This document shows positions 7,683 through 16,510 of a DNA stretch of 64,000 nt, piece by piece; the stretch's first letter is position 1; every line of letters starts with the position of its first letter. Where the stretch lies: positions 1 to 64,000 of the forward strand of contig JAMPEH010000001.1 of the NCBI GenBank assembly GCA_023665245.1. The letters are read 5' to 3'. This DNA is from Muribaculaceae bacterium (GTDB taxonomy: Bacteria > Pseudomonadota > Alphaproteobacteria > Rs-D84). The translations under genes and the position numbers were made by a program. The notes under the pieces are model-generated. The model was not told the DNA's origin. It saw only the letters and a program-made list of their open reading frames with translations, and did no database searches.

Positions 7683-8162
7683 ATGAAAAAAATTGCAATT
7701 TTAAGTAGCCTGTTGGCATTAACAGCGTGCGGAACGTATCATAATGGCAAGATGGGAATGACGCTATCAAATCCAGATGTCGAATTTGTTCCCATGCAGG
7801 TCAAGGTAAACGTCGATGCAAGTAAAAAAATTACTGGAACAGCAGAATGTGGCAGTTTCCTGTGGGTGTTTAACAATGTTCCACAGCGTCAGACTTATGG
7901 ACCAACACTTCAAACCGAAACTGGCAATCTGGCCACCGAATCTTGCACGGCGGCGGCTGTCTATGATGCGATGAATCAATCACAATCCGATGTTATTATA
8001 GCACCGCAATACACCAGTATGCGTAACGGCGCTTTCTGCTTTGGGCATCGTTGCTTGTTTGGAACGACCAAAGTTATAGTGAACGGCTATTCTGGGAAAA
8101 TTACCGCAATAACAGACAAGGATACGCCGATCGTTCGTGAAAAACAGAAAAATTCAAAATAA
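7683..8162 (+). CDS. Small lipoprotein of unknown function
   Basis: A 159-residue protein with a lipoprotein signal (KKIAILSSLLALTAC, lipobox LTAC, lipidated Cys at about residue 17). The mature part has several Cys residues and no recognised domain; it is Gly/Asn-rich and ends in a charged tail. ATG 7683 is chosen over ATG 7677 because AAAGGGA at 7671-7677 then has proper spacing. It is the first gene after the structured RNA leader and is followed by an outer-membrane barrel gene with the same AAAGGGAT-type ribosome-binding site. Both are probably envelope cargo of the mobile element. Confidence 0.8.
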   Translation: MKKIAILSSLLALTACGTYHNGKMGMTLSNPDVEFVPMQVKVNVDASKKITGTAECGSFLWVFNNVPQRQTYGPTLQTETGNLATESCTAAAVYDAMNQSQSDVIIAPQYTSMRNGAFCFGHRCLFGTTKVIVNGYSGKITAITDKDTPIVREKQKNSK

Positions 8163-8254
8163 AAACGCATCGTTTATTGATACGCAGGGGATAAGAATTG
8201 CATGTTGTGTTTTCATATTCCCTGCATAGATAAAATACACAAAGGGATTAAGAC

Positions 8255-9040
8255 ATGAAAAGAATATATTTTCTGGTGGGGATATTGGGATTTGTCCCAA
8301 GCGTGGTAAATGCGGAAACTTGTGTTGATTTTGATGATAACGGTCAGTTCATAGAATACGATTGTGGCGTAACATTAACAGAAGAAAGACGCCAAATAGT
8401 AAGTGAAAAAAATAATATAAAACGGTGTGGTTTAGAAAATTGCGAGCAGCAGTCCATTTTTTTAGGCATGGGGCTAACTACTAATGTTATTGACGATACG
8501 ACTGGTTTTACCGGCGAGATTGGTATTCGGTTTCGTTCATTGCCATCTAGGTGGTATTATACATTGTCTGTAATGGCGGAAAGTATAAAAGCTGATGACA
8601 CCCTGTATTACACCACCAGTTTCTACGGCGGTCCAAATTCTTTCAGCCTTAAAACAGAAAAAAAATCTTTAAATCTGTCTGCTGGCATAGGATATTATTT
8701 AACAAAATCGTTTGACATTTATACAAAATTAACCGCTGGCATGTACAAGGCCGAGGTAAGTGGGTATCAGATTATTGAAGACATAGTCACCATAAACCCG
8801 GAAAACGACTTTCCGTTTTCTTTTGAATATGTTCCCTTTGCAGCAGACCCTGCCAAACAAATGAACTTTGACTTTGGGGTAATAATGGGGGCTAATTACA
8901 ATATTTATAAATGTTTTAACGTTTTTGCCGAAGCACAAATATTGCCATTTGGCGTCAAGGGCACGGTAAAAAATGAAACAAACGCTATTAGCCGAGAAGT
9001 AAACGCGTTAATCCGTATTGGGGTTAAAGTTGCTTTTTGA
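8255..9040 (+). CDS. Outer-membrane beta-barrel protein
   Basis: A 261-residue protein with a signal peptide (about residues 1-20, cleavage after VNA) and a short Cys-containing N-terminal segment. A series of alternating hydrophobic strands follows (LNLSAGIGYYLTKSFDIYTK, MNFDFGVIMGANYNIY). The last residue is Phe in IRIGVKVAF, the classic C-terminal signature of outer-membrane barrels inserted by BamA. The size fits an eight- to ten-stranded OmpA/OmpW-like barrel. A 10-bp hairpin (8183-8226, GCAGGGGATA with TATTCCCTGC) lies in the gap before it. The substrate or role is unknown. Confidence 0.82.
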   Translation: MKRIYFLVGILGFVPSVVNAETCVDFDDNGQFIEYDCGVTLTEERRQIVSEKNNIKRCGLENCEQQSIFLGMGLTTNVIDDTTGFTGEIGIRFRSLPSRWYYTLSVMAESIKADDTLYYTTSFYGGPNSFSLKTEKKSLNLSAGIGYYLTKSFDIYTKLTAGMYKAEVSGYQIIEDIVTINPENDFPFSFEYVPFAADPAKQMNFDFGVIMGANYNIYKCFNVFAEAQILPFGVKGTVKNETNAISREVNALIRIGVKVAF

Positions 9041-9064
9041 TAAAAGTTTGTCATTGGGGATGTT

Positions 9065-9469
9065 ATGTCGAACAGACTAAAAAACTGGTGGCTGGACCGT
9101 GGGCAGATGTTTGAAATAACCGCCAATATTAGCGTGTCGTCCTTTGCCTTTGGTATAACTGTGCTGGATTGCCGTCTAAACATTGAACTGGATTTGGCAA
9201 AGGTCCTTTGTTGGATGCATGTTTTTTACCTGTTTCGCCGGCACTTTATATGGTTCAAAAAACTGGGCGGTCATAAGACGATAGAGGCGGAACTGTTTTG
9301 CGACGGTGCGTTGACGACGGGCTTTACCTTCTATAAGCATGTGCACTGCGACCATACACCGTGTCGGCTGGAATTGGCGTTTTTGGGTATAATCCTTGGT
9401 GTGCAATACTATGACGGTCGGCACTGGGATTATGACAACGACACGTATGAAATTCCGGTTGATGAATAA
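9065..9469 (+). CDS. Hypothetical protein, phage-like in style
   Basis: A 134-residue soluble protein rich in aromatic residues, His and Cys, ending GVQYYDGRHWDYDND and then an acidic tail. A C-terminal YD-x-RHWDY segment is something I associate with small phage-borne proteins of unknown function, but this is recollection and not a domain call. The ribosome-binding site is weak (TTGGGGATG before the start). It ends the rightward cargo block of the element and converges on the small serine recombinase. Confidence 0.6.
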   Translation: MSNRLKNWWLDRGQMFEITANISVSSFAFGITVLDCRLNIELDLAKVLCWMHVFYLFRRHFIWFKKLGGHKTIEAELFCDGALTTGFTFYKHVHCDHTPCRLELAFLGIILGVQYYDGRHWDYDNDTYEIPVDE

Positions 9470-9618
9470 ACGGGTGGCGGTTTCACACAACAGACACCCG
9501 CAGACCGCGGGTGGGAGTGATAGGGATACGAATGCGGGCTTCTGACTGCCCTGAATCAACTTTCGTCCCTGTTGATTCTGTTCCTATTGTAGCGTGGGAA
9601 ACGCCAAAATCAACTGAA
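9470..9618. other. Hairpin-rich gap between convergent genes
   Basis: The gap contains CACCCGC/GCGGGTG (9495-9513) and GAATCAAC/GTTGATTC (9553-9578), with a third AATCAAC at about 9605. Neither hairpin has a strong T run. They may be weak terminators, or sub-sites for the adjacent small serine recombinase, which commonly acts next to its own gene. Confidence 0.4.
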
Positions 9619-10179
9619 TTAACCGGCGCGGGCATATGAATAGACACTGACGCGGCTGATTCCGAATTTTCGGGCAATCTGGGCGATGGGCATGGTGCGT
9701 GATTCCACCAGCGCACGCAGTTCGGCGACCGCGTCGGGGGCGAGTTTGCGTTTCCCACCTTTAAACCTACCTTTGGCCTTGGCAATGGCGATGCCCTGTA
9801 ATTGGCGTTCCCGGATTAGTGACCGTTCAAATTCCGCAATCGCCCCCAATATATGCAGCATCAGGTGCCCAATCGCATTGTCATCCCGCGGGGCAAAGGT
9901 CAGGTGTTCTTTGCGGAATTCTATCGTTGCGCCACGATCGGTAATATCACGGACAATGTTCAACAGGTCGCGGGTATTACGTGCCAGCCGGTCAAGCGAG
10001 TGACAATAGACCACGTCGCCCGCCCGCAAAATCCCCATCAGGGCGGTTAAACCCGGTCGGTCGGTGTTTTTACCGCTGGCCTTATCTTCAAATATGCGGT
10101 TAATGTCACCCGGCAGGTCGGTTAACTGCCGATCCAGGTTTTGCGAGAGCGATGACACGCGTGCGTATAGAAACTTCAT
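9619..10179 (-). CDS. Small serine recombinase (resolvase/invertase family)
   Basis: A 186-residue protein of typical Hin/Tn3-resolvase size. The catalytic motif is YARVSSLSQ (Ser9). The conserved segments YCHSLDRLARN and GAIAEFERSLIRERQ follow, and a C-terminal helix-turn-helix ends the protein (IAQIARKFGISRVSVYSYAR). Such enzymes resolve multimers, invert segments or move small elements. It is a second recombinase beside the large integrase at the other end of the element, so it more likely resolves dimers or inverts DNA than integrates. Confidence 0.95.
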   Translation of the reverse strand: MKFLYARVSSLSQNLDRQLTDLPGDINRIFEDKASGKNTDRPGLTALMGILRAGDVVYCHSLDRLARNTRDLLNIVRDITDRGATIEFRKEHLTFAPRDDNAIGHLMLHILGAIAEFERSLIRERQLQGIAIAKAKGRFKGGKRKLAPDAVAELRALVESRTMPIAQIARKFGISRVSVYSYARAG

Positions 10180-10286
10180 ACTGTCCCCCTTTGGTGTAAA
10201 AACGTTGTCTTAGACATTTGATTACATGTGTTCAAAAGTCAACCAAAAAGACCCACCTTTTACACTTTTTTGACCGTTCAACCAGC

Positions 10287-10454
10287 CTATGGTCTGATTT
10301 TACACGGCTGTTCACGCAGAAACGCCAACAGGGACGGTTGCCGTTCGGTAATAAAGTCAACGCAATCGTTCATACGTTGCAAAAAGTTGATAAACGCAGG
10401 CCGATGGTTGGTTAGGAAATCGGACAACAAGGGCAACCAATAATTCAACCCCAC
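10287..10454 (-). pseudogene. Possible remnant of a small gene cut by the adjacent repeat element
   Basis: On the minus strand a protein-like frame of 55 codons runs from a GTG at 10454 to a TAG at 10287 (LNYWLPLLSDFLTNHRPAF and onward). Its first codons lie inside the left copy of the 27-bp direct repeat. The right copy (10606-10632) encodes the same LNYWL stretch, preceded by an ATG (MWLNYWL). This suggests that the original start was displaced when the element at 10434-10632 arose. There is no ribosome-binding site. It may be a chance frame. Confidence 0.35.
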
Positions 10455-10632
10455 GCAGTGTGGGTTTAATTATTGGTCAATGGCCAAGGTTTGTAATCGC
10501 AACGCAAGTTGCTGGTTCGAAAACAAGTAGGCAAGACAAGCGGAGCACAGTCGTGCCGTCACGGTTTTCCCGCAGGCATTTATGCCGAGGGAATTGAGTG
10601 CGCCCCAACCAATAATTCAACCACATGCAGTG
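10434..10632. repeat. Target-duplicating palindromic element at the right edge of the mobile element
   Basis: The direct repeats 10434-10460 and 10606-10632 match at 25 of 27 positions (both begin CAACCAATAATTCAACC). The left copy is followed at once by an inverted partial copy (ACCAATAATT.. 10437-10452 against ..AATTATTGGT 10462-10477). The core contains GGTTCGAAAAC, which can pair with GTTTTC further on, and GAGCACAGTCGTGCC. The same order of copy, inverted copy, hairpin core and copy occurs after both tRNA genes in this window (43185-43366 and 60748-60907). It may mark the right end of the integrated element or be an independent small repeat. Confidence 0.6.
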
Positions 10633-10754
10633 CAATTGTCTGTAATATTAACAACTTTTTCCTATTTTATTACTTGCAATAAAATTATTAAAATATATAA
10701 TTATTCAGATTTTTTAATGATTGGGTTATCCCATAAAAATCGCAAAGGAATAAC

Positions 10755-11204
10755 ATGGCACGTAAAGAATTTGTTCGTTTACTGGAATCAAATATATTGA
10801 TTCTGGATAAACTGGCTGGACGCCTGCATCGTGAAACGCATTCGGGAATTAATATCCCGCGTCAGCAATTGACGGTGTTGGTTCGTCTGTTCGTTGGTGG
10901 ACGGGCCAGGTTAAAGGATATTGCACGCCGTGAAGAAATCACAACACCAAACCTGTGTGCGGTATTTCGCAAACTGGAAGGCGAAGGCTTGGTTTTGCGT
11001 ACAATTGATGAAAATGATCGTCGCAATACCTGGTATTCTGTGACAGAGCGGGGGGGGGCAATGGCTAATCAGGCGATGGAAATTTTTCGTGCTGATATTG
11101 CTGCGATGTTTGCCGGGCTCAGTCATGAGGACGAAGCGGTATTAATTTCCGCACTGAAACAAATAAACACTATTTTTGCAAAGATGGAGAATAAAGATGC
11201 GTAA
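10755..11204 (+). CDS. MarR-family transcriptional regulator
   Basis: A 149-residue protein with the MarR winged helix: a recognition region around IARREEITTPNLCAVFRKLEGEGLV and a wing with DENDRRNTWYSVTERG. MarR proteins are dimeric repressors released by small phenolic or toxic ligands, and often control adjacent efflux genes. The start follows AAAGGAATAAC. It overlaps the next gene by 8 bases and heads a four-gene efflux operon, so it probably autoregulates that operon. The AT-rich stretch at 10640-10754 is the likely promoter region. Confidence 0.93.
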   Translation: MARKEFVRLLESNILILDKLAGRLHRETHSGINIPRQQLTVLVRLFVGGRARLKDIARREEITTPNLCAVFRKLEGEGLVLRTIDENDRRNTWYSVTERGGAMANQAMEIFRADIAAMFAGLSHEDEAVLISALKQINTIFAKMENKDA

Positions 11205-12537
11205 TGCAAGATTGACGCCTGTGTTGGGTGCATTGTGTTGCGGTTTTGTATGCAATGCGTCCATAGCAATGGATTTGTCATTGGACAAGGCTGTCGATAT
11301 GATTTTAACAGAATCACAAGACATAAAAAAGGCTGATGCAATGTTAAAGCAGGCCGAAGCACAACTGGATGTCGCAAATTCTAGCCGTTGGTTCACATTG
11401 GATGGAACGGTTTCGTATATGAATCTGGTCAATGTCAAGAAGCCTTTTGACCGCAATTATGGTATTGATTTGCCGCCGGCATTGGGTGGTGTTATCGCCG
11501 ATGCATTGGAAGGGGCCGGCGATATCTCGCGTCTGGAAATCCCAGATAATATTTTCAGTGCAGGCCTATCATTTACGCAACCAATATACACATTTGGCAA
11601 AATCGGAAATGCGGTTCGCAGTGTTCGCAACGCAATTAAAATGAGTGAGGCATCGCGCGAGATGACCCGTCGCGAGGTTAAATATAGCGCAGTTGACCTG
11701 TACTGGACAGCCAAGATGACCGACGATATTGTAAAGTTGTCAGAGGCAGACCTGAGGGATGCGAAAAATGCCCGTGCCAGTCTGACCGCCGCCGGTCGTG
11801 CCAACCGCAGTAATCTGGTTAAAATTGAATCAGATATCGCAACCAAGGAAATCAATCTGTCTGATGCGAAATTCAACCGTGATACCGCACATCGCATGCT
11901 GAAAATTCTGGCTGGAATTGATATGAACGAAGAGTTGACACTAACTGATAATTTTCCAACTTCGTTTGACAGTATGGATGCCAAAGAATTAAAAGACACG
12001 CCACAATGGCAAATCTTGAACAGCCAAATAAAAATGTACGAAGACAAGGCGCGTTCATCGCGTGCAAACGGATATCCGACATTGGCGGCAACCGCATCAT
12101 ACAGTTATAATGCCATGAATTCGGACTTTGACCGCATGTTTGGTCATGATAATTCGCAATCTGCCAATTGGGGCGTTGCATTACAGGTGCCGATTTTCAG
12201 TGGCGGTCTGAACCGTGCCAATGCGACAGTTGATGCCATGAACGCGGAATCTGCACGTCAAGATTTGGACAAGGCCAAGAAATTAACCACCGAAGAATAC
12301 GACCGTGCAATTGCACAATATGACCATCTGCGTGGTAATTTAAAGACATTGGAAAATGCACGTAATTTGGCCGCCAAGGCGTATAAATTCAGCAGTGAAC
12401 GTTTCGCATCTGGTCAGACATCCGCAATTGAATTGTCCGAAGTATCGGCTGGTTTATATCAATTGGATATGGCGTTGTTAAATGCGAAATACAAAATTTT
12501 AATGTCAGCGGAATCTGTAAAGAAATTGGGTGAATAA
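11197..12537 (+). CDS. TolC-family outer-membrane efflux channel
   Basis: A 446-residue protein with a signal peptide (cleaved near NASIA-MDL, residue 24) and the two-fold coiled-coil/beta organisation of the OEP (TolC) family. The first repeat begins LSLDKAVDMILTES and the second has WGVALQVPIFSGGLNRA. Trimers form a tunnel from periplasm to outside for RND pumps. The ATG at 11197 is preceded by GGAGAATAAAG and lies inside the end of the MarR gene, indicating translational coupling. Length is typical of the family. Confidence 0.93.
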   Translation: MRNARLTPVLGALCCGFVCNASIAMDLSLDKAVDMILTESQDIKKADAMLKQAEAQLDVANSSRWFTLDGTVSYMNLVNVKKPFDRNYGIDLPPALGGVIADALEGAGDISRLEIPDNIFSAGLSFTQPIYTFGKIGNAVRSVRNAIKMSEASREMTRREVKYSAVDLYWTAKMTDDIVKLSEADLRDAKNARASLTAAGRANRSNLVKIESDIATKEINLSDAKFNRDTAHRMLKILAGIDMNEELTLTDNFPTSFDSMDAKELKDTPQWQILNSQIKMYEDKARSSRANGYPTLAATASYSYNAMNSDFDRMFGHDNSQSANWGVALQVPIFSGGLNRANATVDAMNAESARQDLDKAKKLTTEEYDRAIAQYDHLRGNLKTLENARNLAAKAYKFSSERFASGQTSAIELSEVSAGLYQLDMALLNAKYKILMSAESVKKLGE

Positions 12538-12538
12538 T

Positions 12539-13156
12539 ATGAATACGTTAAAGAAAAAATTTATCGATTTAAAGGTTTGGGCACATCGCCCACGTAATAA
12601 AAAACGTATCTATCTGGCGATGCTGGCATTGCTGGTGTTGTGGTTTGTGTATCGGTTCGTTATGGTTGGAATTGAAAATCGTCGCTATGTTTTCAATCCG
12701 TCACGCGTGGCATCTGAATCTGGCCTGGTGATTGAAACACTGGATGCGAAAAAGACAACTGGCATATTGCGTGAACCGTTGAGCGTAAAAAACAATCGTG
12801 CATTGGTATCTGGTGGCCGTGTTAGTTTGTTAAAGCCTGGCCAAAAAATCGGCAATGGTACAATTGTGTCTGTATCATCCAACATTGACCTGGATACCGG
12901 TATGCATCGCGTCACAACGCGGGGTGTATCTGATGGCTTAAATTATGCCGAATATCAGATTACCGGATACTTTGTCCCGTCATATGCTATCAAGCAAGAC
13001 ACCGTATATGTCATGGAAAATGGCGTGGCGGTGGCGCGTAATGTGCATGTTGCCAATTCAGATGCCGAACAATCTGTTATCACATCTGGGCTGCAAGATG
13101 GCGACGTTATAATTTTATCAAACGTCGCTGATGGCATCAAAGTCAAAGTTAAATAA
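12539..13156 (+). CDS. Minimal RND periplasmic adaptor (membrane fusion protein-like)
   Basis: A 205-residue protein with one N-terminal membrane anchor (about residues 21-40, IYLAMLALLVLWFVYRFVMV). The beta-barrel and membrane-proximal regions typical of RND adaptors follow (NIDLDTGMHRVTTRG ... FVPSYAIKQDTVYVMENGVA ... ITSGLQDGDVIILSN). Usual adaptors are 350-400 residues, and the lipoyl domain and alpha-helical hairpin appear to be missing. Its place between TolC and the RND pump supports the adaptor assignment. A GTG at 12530 is an alternative start. How it contacts TolC without a hairpin is unclear. Confidence 0.8.
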   Translation: MNTLKKKFIDLKVWAHRPRNKKRIYLAMLALLVLWFVYRFVMVGIENRRYVFNPSRVASESGLVIETLDAKKTTGILREPLSVKNNRALVSGGRVSLLKPGQKIGNGTIVSVSSNIDLDTGMHRVTTRGVSDGLNYAEYQITGYFVPSYAIKQDTVYVMENGVAVARNVHVANSDAEQSVITSGLQDGDVIILSNVADGIKVKVK

Positions 13157-13181
13157 TAGTTAAGGATAGGAGAAACACAAC

Positions 13182-16100
13182 ATGTTAAAATTTTTCGTCA
13201 CGCGTCCCGTCACTACATTGATGTTTGTTTTGTTTTGGGTCGTGTTGGGAATTACATCGTTTCCAAAGATGAATATTGAACGCACACCATCAATTGACTT
13301 CCCGATGGTGACGGCGACATTTATTTATCCGGGCGCCGAACCATCTGAAATTGAATCCCAGGTTATTAAAAAGGCCGAAGACGCAATATCAGAGGTTGCA
13401 TCATTAAAGAAATTAACATCCCAGGTTTATGAAAACGGTGGATACGTTATGGCGGAATTTAACCTGGGCGTAAACGTAAACGATAAAGCAGCCGAGGTTA
13501 AAACAAAAATCGATGCATTGGCATCCGAATTTCCCGATGCATTAAAGCAGCCTGTTGTTGAAAAATTAAACCCATTACAGGAATCTGTGGCGGATATTGT
13601 TTTGCGTGGCGCAGATGCCCGTGACCTGGAAGAATATGTCGATAACACATTATCAAATCGTATCACTGCAATAAACGGTGTGGCCAGTGTATCTGTATTT
13701 GGTGGTCGTGAACGTGCCGTACGTATCCAAATGGATCCAGACCAGATGGCGGCACGCGGTGTGACGATTGTTGATATTGTGTCCGCACTGGGGAATAAAA
13801 ATTTGAACGTGCCTGGTGGTAAAATTGAACGTGTTTCAAATTCGTCAAACGTGCGCTTTATCGGTGAATTCAAAACAGTTGATGAAATCGAAAACTTGCA
13901 GGTCACCACGATGGAAGGACAAAAGTTCCGTCTGTCTGATATTGCAACAGTTATCGATTCTGCACGTGATATTGAAACCGGTGCACGTTATAACGGTGAT
14001 GACGTTGTGATTGCATCGGTTGTAAAATCATCTGACGGTAACGCGATTAAGATTGCAAGCGCATTGCGTCAACGCCTGCCGGCATTGTTATCAGAAATGC
14101 AGACAAAATTCCCAAATGCCGAAATGCAGATTGTATCTGATTCATCCACATCTGTTTTGGATGAAACCAACAGTACAATTTGGGGTATTGTTTTGGGTAT
14201 TATCTTTACCGTGTTGGTATTGTTGGTATTTACGCATAACTGGCGTTCAACAATTATTGCCGGTGTTGTGATTCCGGCGTCCCTGGTTGCAGGTTTCTTC
14301 TTTATGGATGGGTTTGGATTTACAATAAATGCAATGACATTGTTGGCGTATTCATCTGCGCTGGGTACATTGGTGTCAAACGCAATTATTTTGATTGAAT
14401 CCGCATTACAAGAAATGCACAAGGGTAAAAATCCAGAACGCGCATCTATTGACGGTACGAAAAAAGTTGCCGTTTCAATTCTGGCAGGTGTCGGAACAAA
14501 CGTCGTGGTGTTCTTGCCACTGGCATTTATGGGTGGAATTGCCGGCCAATTCATGTCCCAGTTTGGTATGACGGTTGTGTTCTTGACATTGTTGTCGTTG
14601 ATGTTCTCGTTCACGTTGGCACCAATGATGATTGCAAAGTTCCTGCGTCTGACCGCCCCTGTTGATAAAAAATCCCCGGTCGCAAATGATGCCCCTGTGG
14701 CGGATGAAAAGACCCCATTGCGTCAATGGTTTGATTTCCAGTTCCGTCATCCGGGTCGCGTTGTATTGGGGGCATTGGTAATATTGATTGCGTCTGCAAT
14801 GCTGATGAAATTTGTTGGAAATGAATTTTCACCATCGTCTGATATTGATGAAATCAACATCACAGCGCGTGCGCCAATGGGTGCGACATTTGAAAAATCC
14901 CAAGAAATCGCAATGCAAATTGAAAATGCATTATCCGAATTCCCAGACGTCGTTGCGTCAACGGTGAAAATCGGTGAACGTGGTTTGCATAACATCGCGG
15001 TCAAGGTTCAGTTGACCCCATTGGACGACCGCAGTATTTCTGACAAAGAACTGGCGCGCCAGATATTGCCAAAATTGGCCGAAATTCCAGATTTGGAAGT
15101 ATCGATTAAGGCTGGCAGTACAATGTCATCAGGAAACAATGCGGACTTGGTATTGAACATCTATGGTGATGATGACAATATCCGTGCCGAATACGCACGC
15201 CAGGTTATGGCAATGATTAACCAGATACCAGAGGTTCAAACGGCTATCCTTGCGGTACCAGAACCAAATATAGAGGTTCAGTTTATCCCAGACCAGGATA
15301 AAATGAATTTCTGGGGCGTGTCAAATGCATATGCCGGTACGGCACTGCGTGCGGCATTGTACGGAAATGATGATTATAAGTACAAAGAATCTGGCGAAGA
15401 ATATCCAATCATCGTCGAATATGCAAAGCCATTTAAAACAGATGACTTGTTTGATAATGTATACGTTAATTCACAAAAGGGCATGGTTGCATTGTCCCAA
15501 TTGGGTGAAATCAAGCGTATGCCTGCAACAGCGAACATTAATCGTCTGGATAAAATCCGTGTGACGGAAATTGATATCAATATTGGTAAATCAACCATGG
15601 GGCCGGTACAACAAAAAATCCAGGCTGGTATTGATGCAATGGAATGGAAAAACGGATACTATGTAAAATTCGGCGGTATGTCCGAAACCCAAGATGAAAC
15701 CAACGGTGAAATCGGTCAGGCATTTATGCTGGCAGTTATCCTGACATTTATGTTGCTGGCGGCAATTTTGAATTCGTTCGTGCATCCGTTTACAATTGCA
15801 ACATCAATTTTGACCAGTTTTGCCGGCGTGTTCATTATGCTGTTCTTGTCTGGTGCGACAATGAATATTGGTGCGATGTTGGCATTCGTTATGTTGGTTG
15901 GATTGGTGGTTAACAACAATATTTTGGTGTTGGAACCAACCGTCAAACGCATATCCGAAGGTGCCGTCCCACGTGTTGCACTGTGGACAGAATTGAACGA
16001 TAAAAAGAATATGGTTATGATGACGTCAATCGCGGTTATAACAGGTATGATACCCCAGATGTGGTCGACAGACGGTATGAAAACTGCTATGGCGGCGGTT

Positions 16101-16250
16101 ATGATTGGTGGTATGGCGGCGTCCTTGGTGTTTACGTTTATTTTGACACCAGCATTGTTCTTCCTGATGGAAGGTTTGCGTACCAAATTCAAAACAGGTA
16201 TGAAAACGCGTAAAATAAATAAACGCACAAAACAACAAACCAAAAAATAA
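13182..16250 (+). CDS. RND-family efflux transporter, inner-membrane subunit, altered proton relay
   Basis: A 1022-residue protein with the HAE-1/AcrB layout: an N-terminal TM helix (FFVTRPVTTLMFVLF), a porter domain, TM2-6, a second porter domain and TM8-12. In TM4, where AcrB has Asp407-Asp408, this protein has Ser399-Asn400 (LGTLVSNAIILIE). In TM10, where AcrB has Lys940, it has Asn911 (GLVVNNNILVLE). These residues carry protons in classical RND pumps. All three are replaced, so the energy coupling may differ. AGGAGAAACACAAC precedes the start and a strong terminator follows. It presumably forms a tripartite pump with the two preceding genes. Confidence 0.93.
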   Translation: MLKFFVTRPVTTLMFVLFWVVLGITSFPKMNIERTPSIDFPMVTATFIYPGAEPSEIESQVIKKAEDAISEVASLKKLTSQVYENGGYVMAEFNLGVNVNDKAAEVKTKIDALASEFPDALKQPVVEKLNPLQESVADIVLRGADARDLEEYVDNTLSNRITAINGVASVSVFGGRERAVRIQMDPDQMAARGVTIVDIVSALGNKNLNVPGGKIERVSNSSNVRFIGEFKTVDEIENLQVTTMEGQKFRLSDIATVIDSARDIETGARYNGDDVVIASVVKSSDGNAIKIASALRQRLPALLSEMQTKFPNAEMQIVSDSSTSVLDETNSTIWGIVLGIIFTVLVLLVFTHNWRSTIIAGVVIPASLVAGFFFMDGFGFTINAMTLLAYSSALGTLVSNAIILIESALQEMHKGKNPERASIDGTKKVAVSILAGVGTNVVVFLPLAFMGGIAGQFMSQFGMTVVFLTLLSLMFSFTLAPMMIAKFLRLTAPVDKKSPVANDAPVADEKTPLRQWFDFQFRHPGRVVLGALVILIASAMLMKFVGNEFSPSSDIDEINITARAPMGATFEKSQEIAMQIENALSEFPDVVASTVKIGERGLHNIAVKVQLTPLDDRSISDKELARQILPKLAEIPDLEVSIKAGSTMSSGNNADLVLNIYGDDDNIRAEYARQVMAMINQIPEVQTAILAVPEPNIEVQFIPDQDKMNFWGVSNAYAGTALRAALYGNDDYKYKESGEEYPIIVEYAKPFKTDDLFDNVYVNSQKGMVALSQLGEIKRMPATANINRLDKIRVTEIDINIGKSTMGPVQQKIQAGIDAMEWKNGYYVKFGGMSETQDETNGEIGQAFMLAVILTFMLLAAILNSFVHPFTIATSILTSFAGVFIMLFLSGATMNIGAMLAFVMLVGLVVNNNILVLEPTVKRISEGAVPRVALWTELNDKKNMVMMTSIAVITGMIPQMWSTDGMKTAMAAVMIGGMAASLVFTFILTPALFFLMEGLRTKFKTGMKTRKINKRTKQQTKK

Positions 16251-16276
16251 AAAACGGGGCAACGCCCCGTTTTTTC
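16251..16276 (+). terminator. Intrinsic terminator of the efflux operon
   Basis: The 7-bp stem ACGGGGC / GCCCCGT with loop AAC is followed by a run of T and begins directly after the pump stop codon. The A run on the 5' side may also serve the convergent gene at 16511. Confidence 0.93.
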
Positions 16277-16322
16277 AAATAACAATTGCTGCTATCGGGG
16301 TACAATACCGCACACACCGTCA

Positions 16323-16447
16323 TACCGGCACTGAATTTGAAAAACAATTGATAATTGTTTTTCAAAGAACCGGTATCCATTGTGTTTTGTAATGTCCCGG
16401 CACAAGGATAACAGAGGAACACAGTAGACCCCGTTCTTCAACGGGGT
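16323..16447. repeat. Two palindromic repeats between convergent genes
   Basis: At 16323-16375 a long inverted repeat has outer arms TACCGG/CCGGTA and inner arms TTTGAAAAACAATT/AATTGTTTTTCAAA around GAT. At 16428-16447 ACCCCGTT/AACGGGGT forms a second hairpin with loop CTTC. Palindromes of this size in an intergenic spot resemble the REP/MITE-like repeats of other alphaproteobacteria. Part may also terminate the minus-strand gene ending at 16511. Confidence 0.6.
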
Positions 16448-16510
16448 GACGACAACAGAAAAAAGTCCGTCGTCCCACCGCAATCCAGAAAAAATTCCGT
16501 GCTATACCAT

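Larger units (their letters stand above)
1..10632. mobile_element. Integrated mobile element, left end outside the window
   Basis: This block combines two serine recombinases (1-1252 and 9619-10179), an AlpA-like DNA-binding protein, a HUH-type Rep or relaxase, three FtsK-like ATPases and accessory envelope genes, and is followed directly by ordinary chromosomal genes. No capsid, tail or classical type IV conjugation genes are seen. The combination suggests an integrative element that may replicate through the HUH protein and move DNA with FtsK-type motors. The right boundary is placed at the duplicated 27-bp repeat at 10434-10632. The extent and the mode of transfer are inference. Confidence 0.6.

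Noticed and set aside
10218..10415. 65-residue plus-strand frame upstream of the small recombinase
   Set aside because: No ribosome-binding site and non-protein-like composition; the opposite strand carries a better frame.
10434..10477. Simple intrinsic terminator
   Set aside because: The long inverted repeat has no T run and one arm is repeated again 172 bases away, which fits a duplicated target better.
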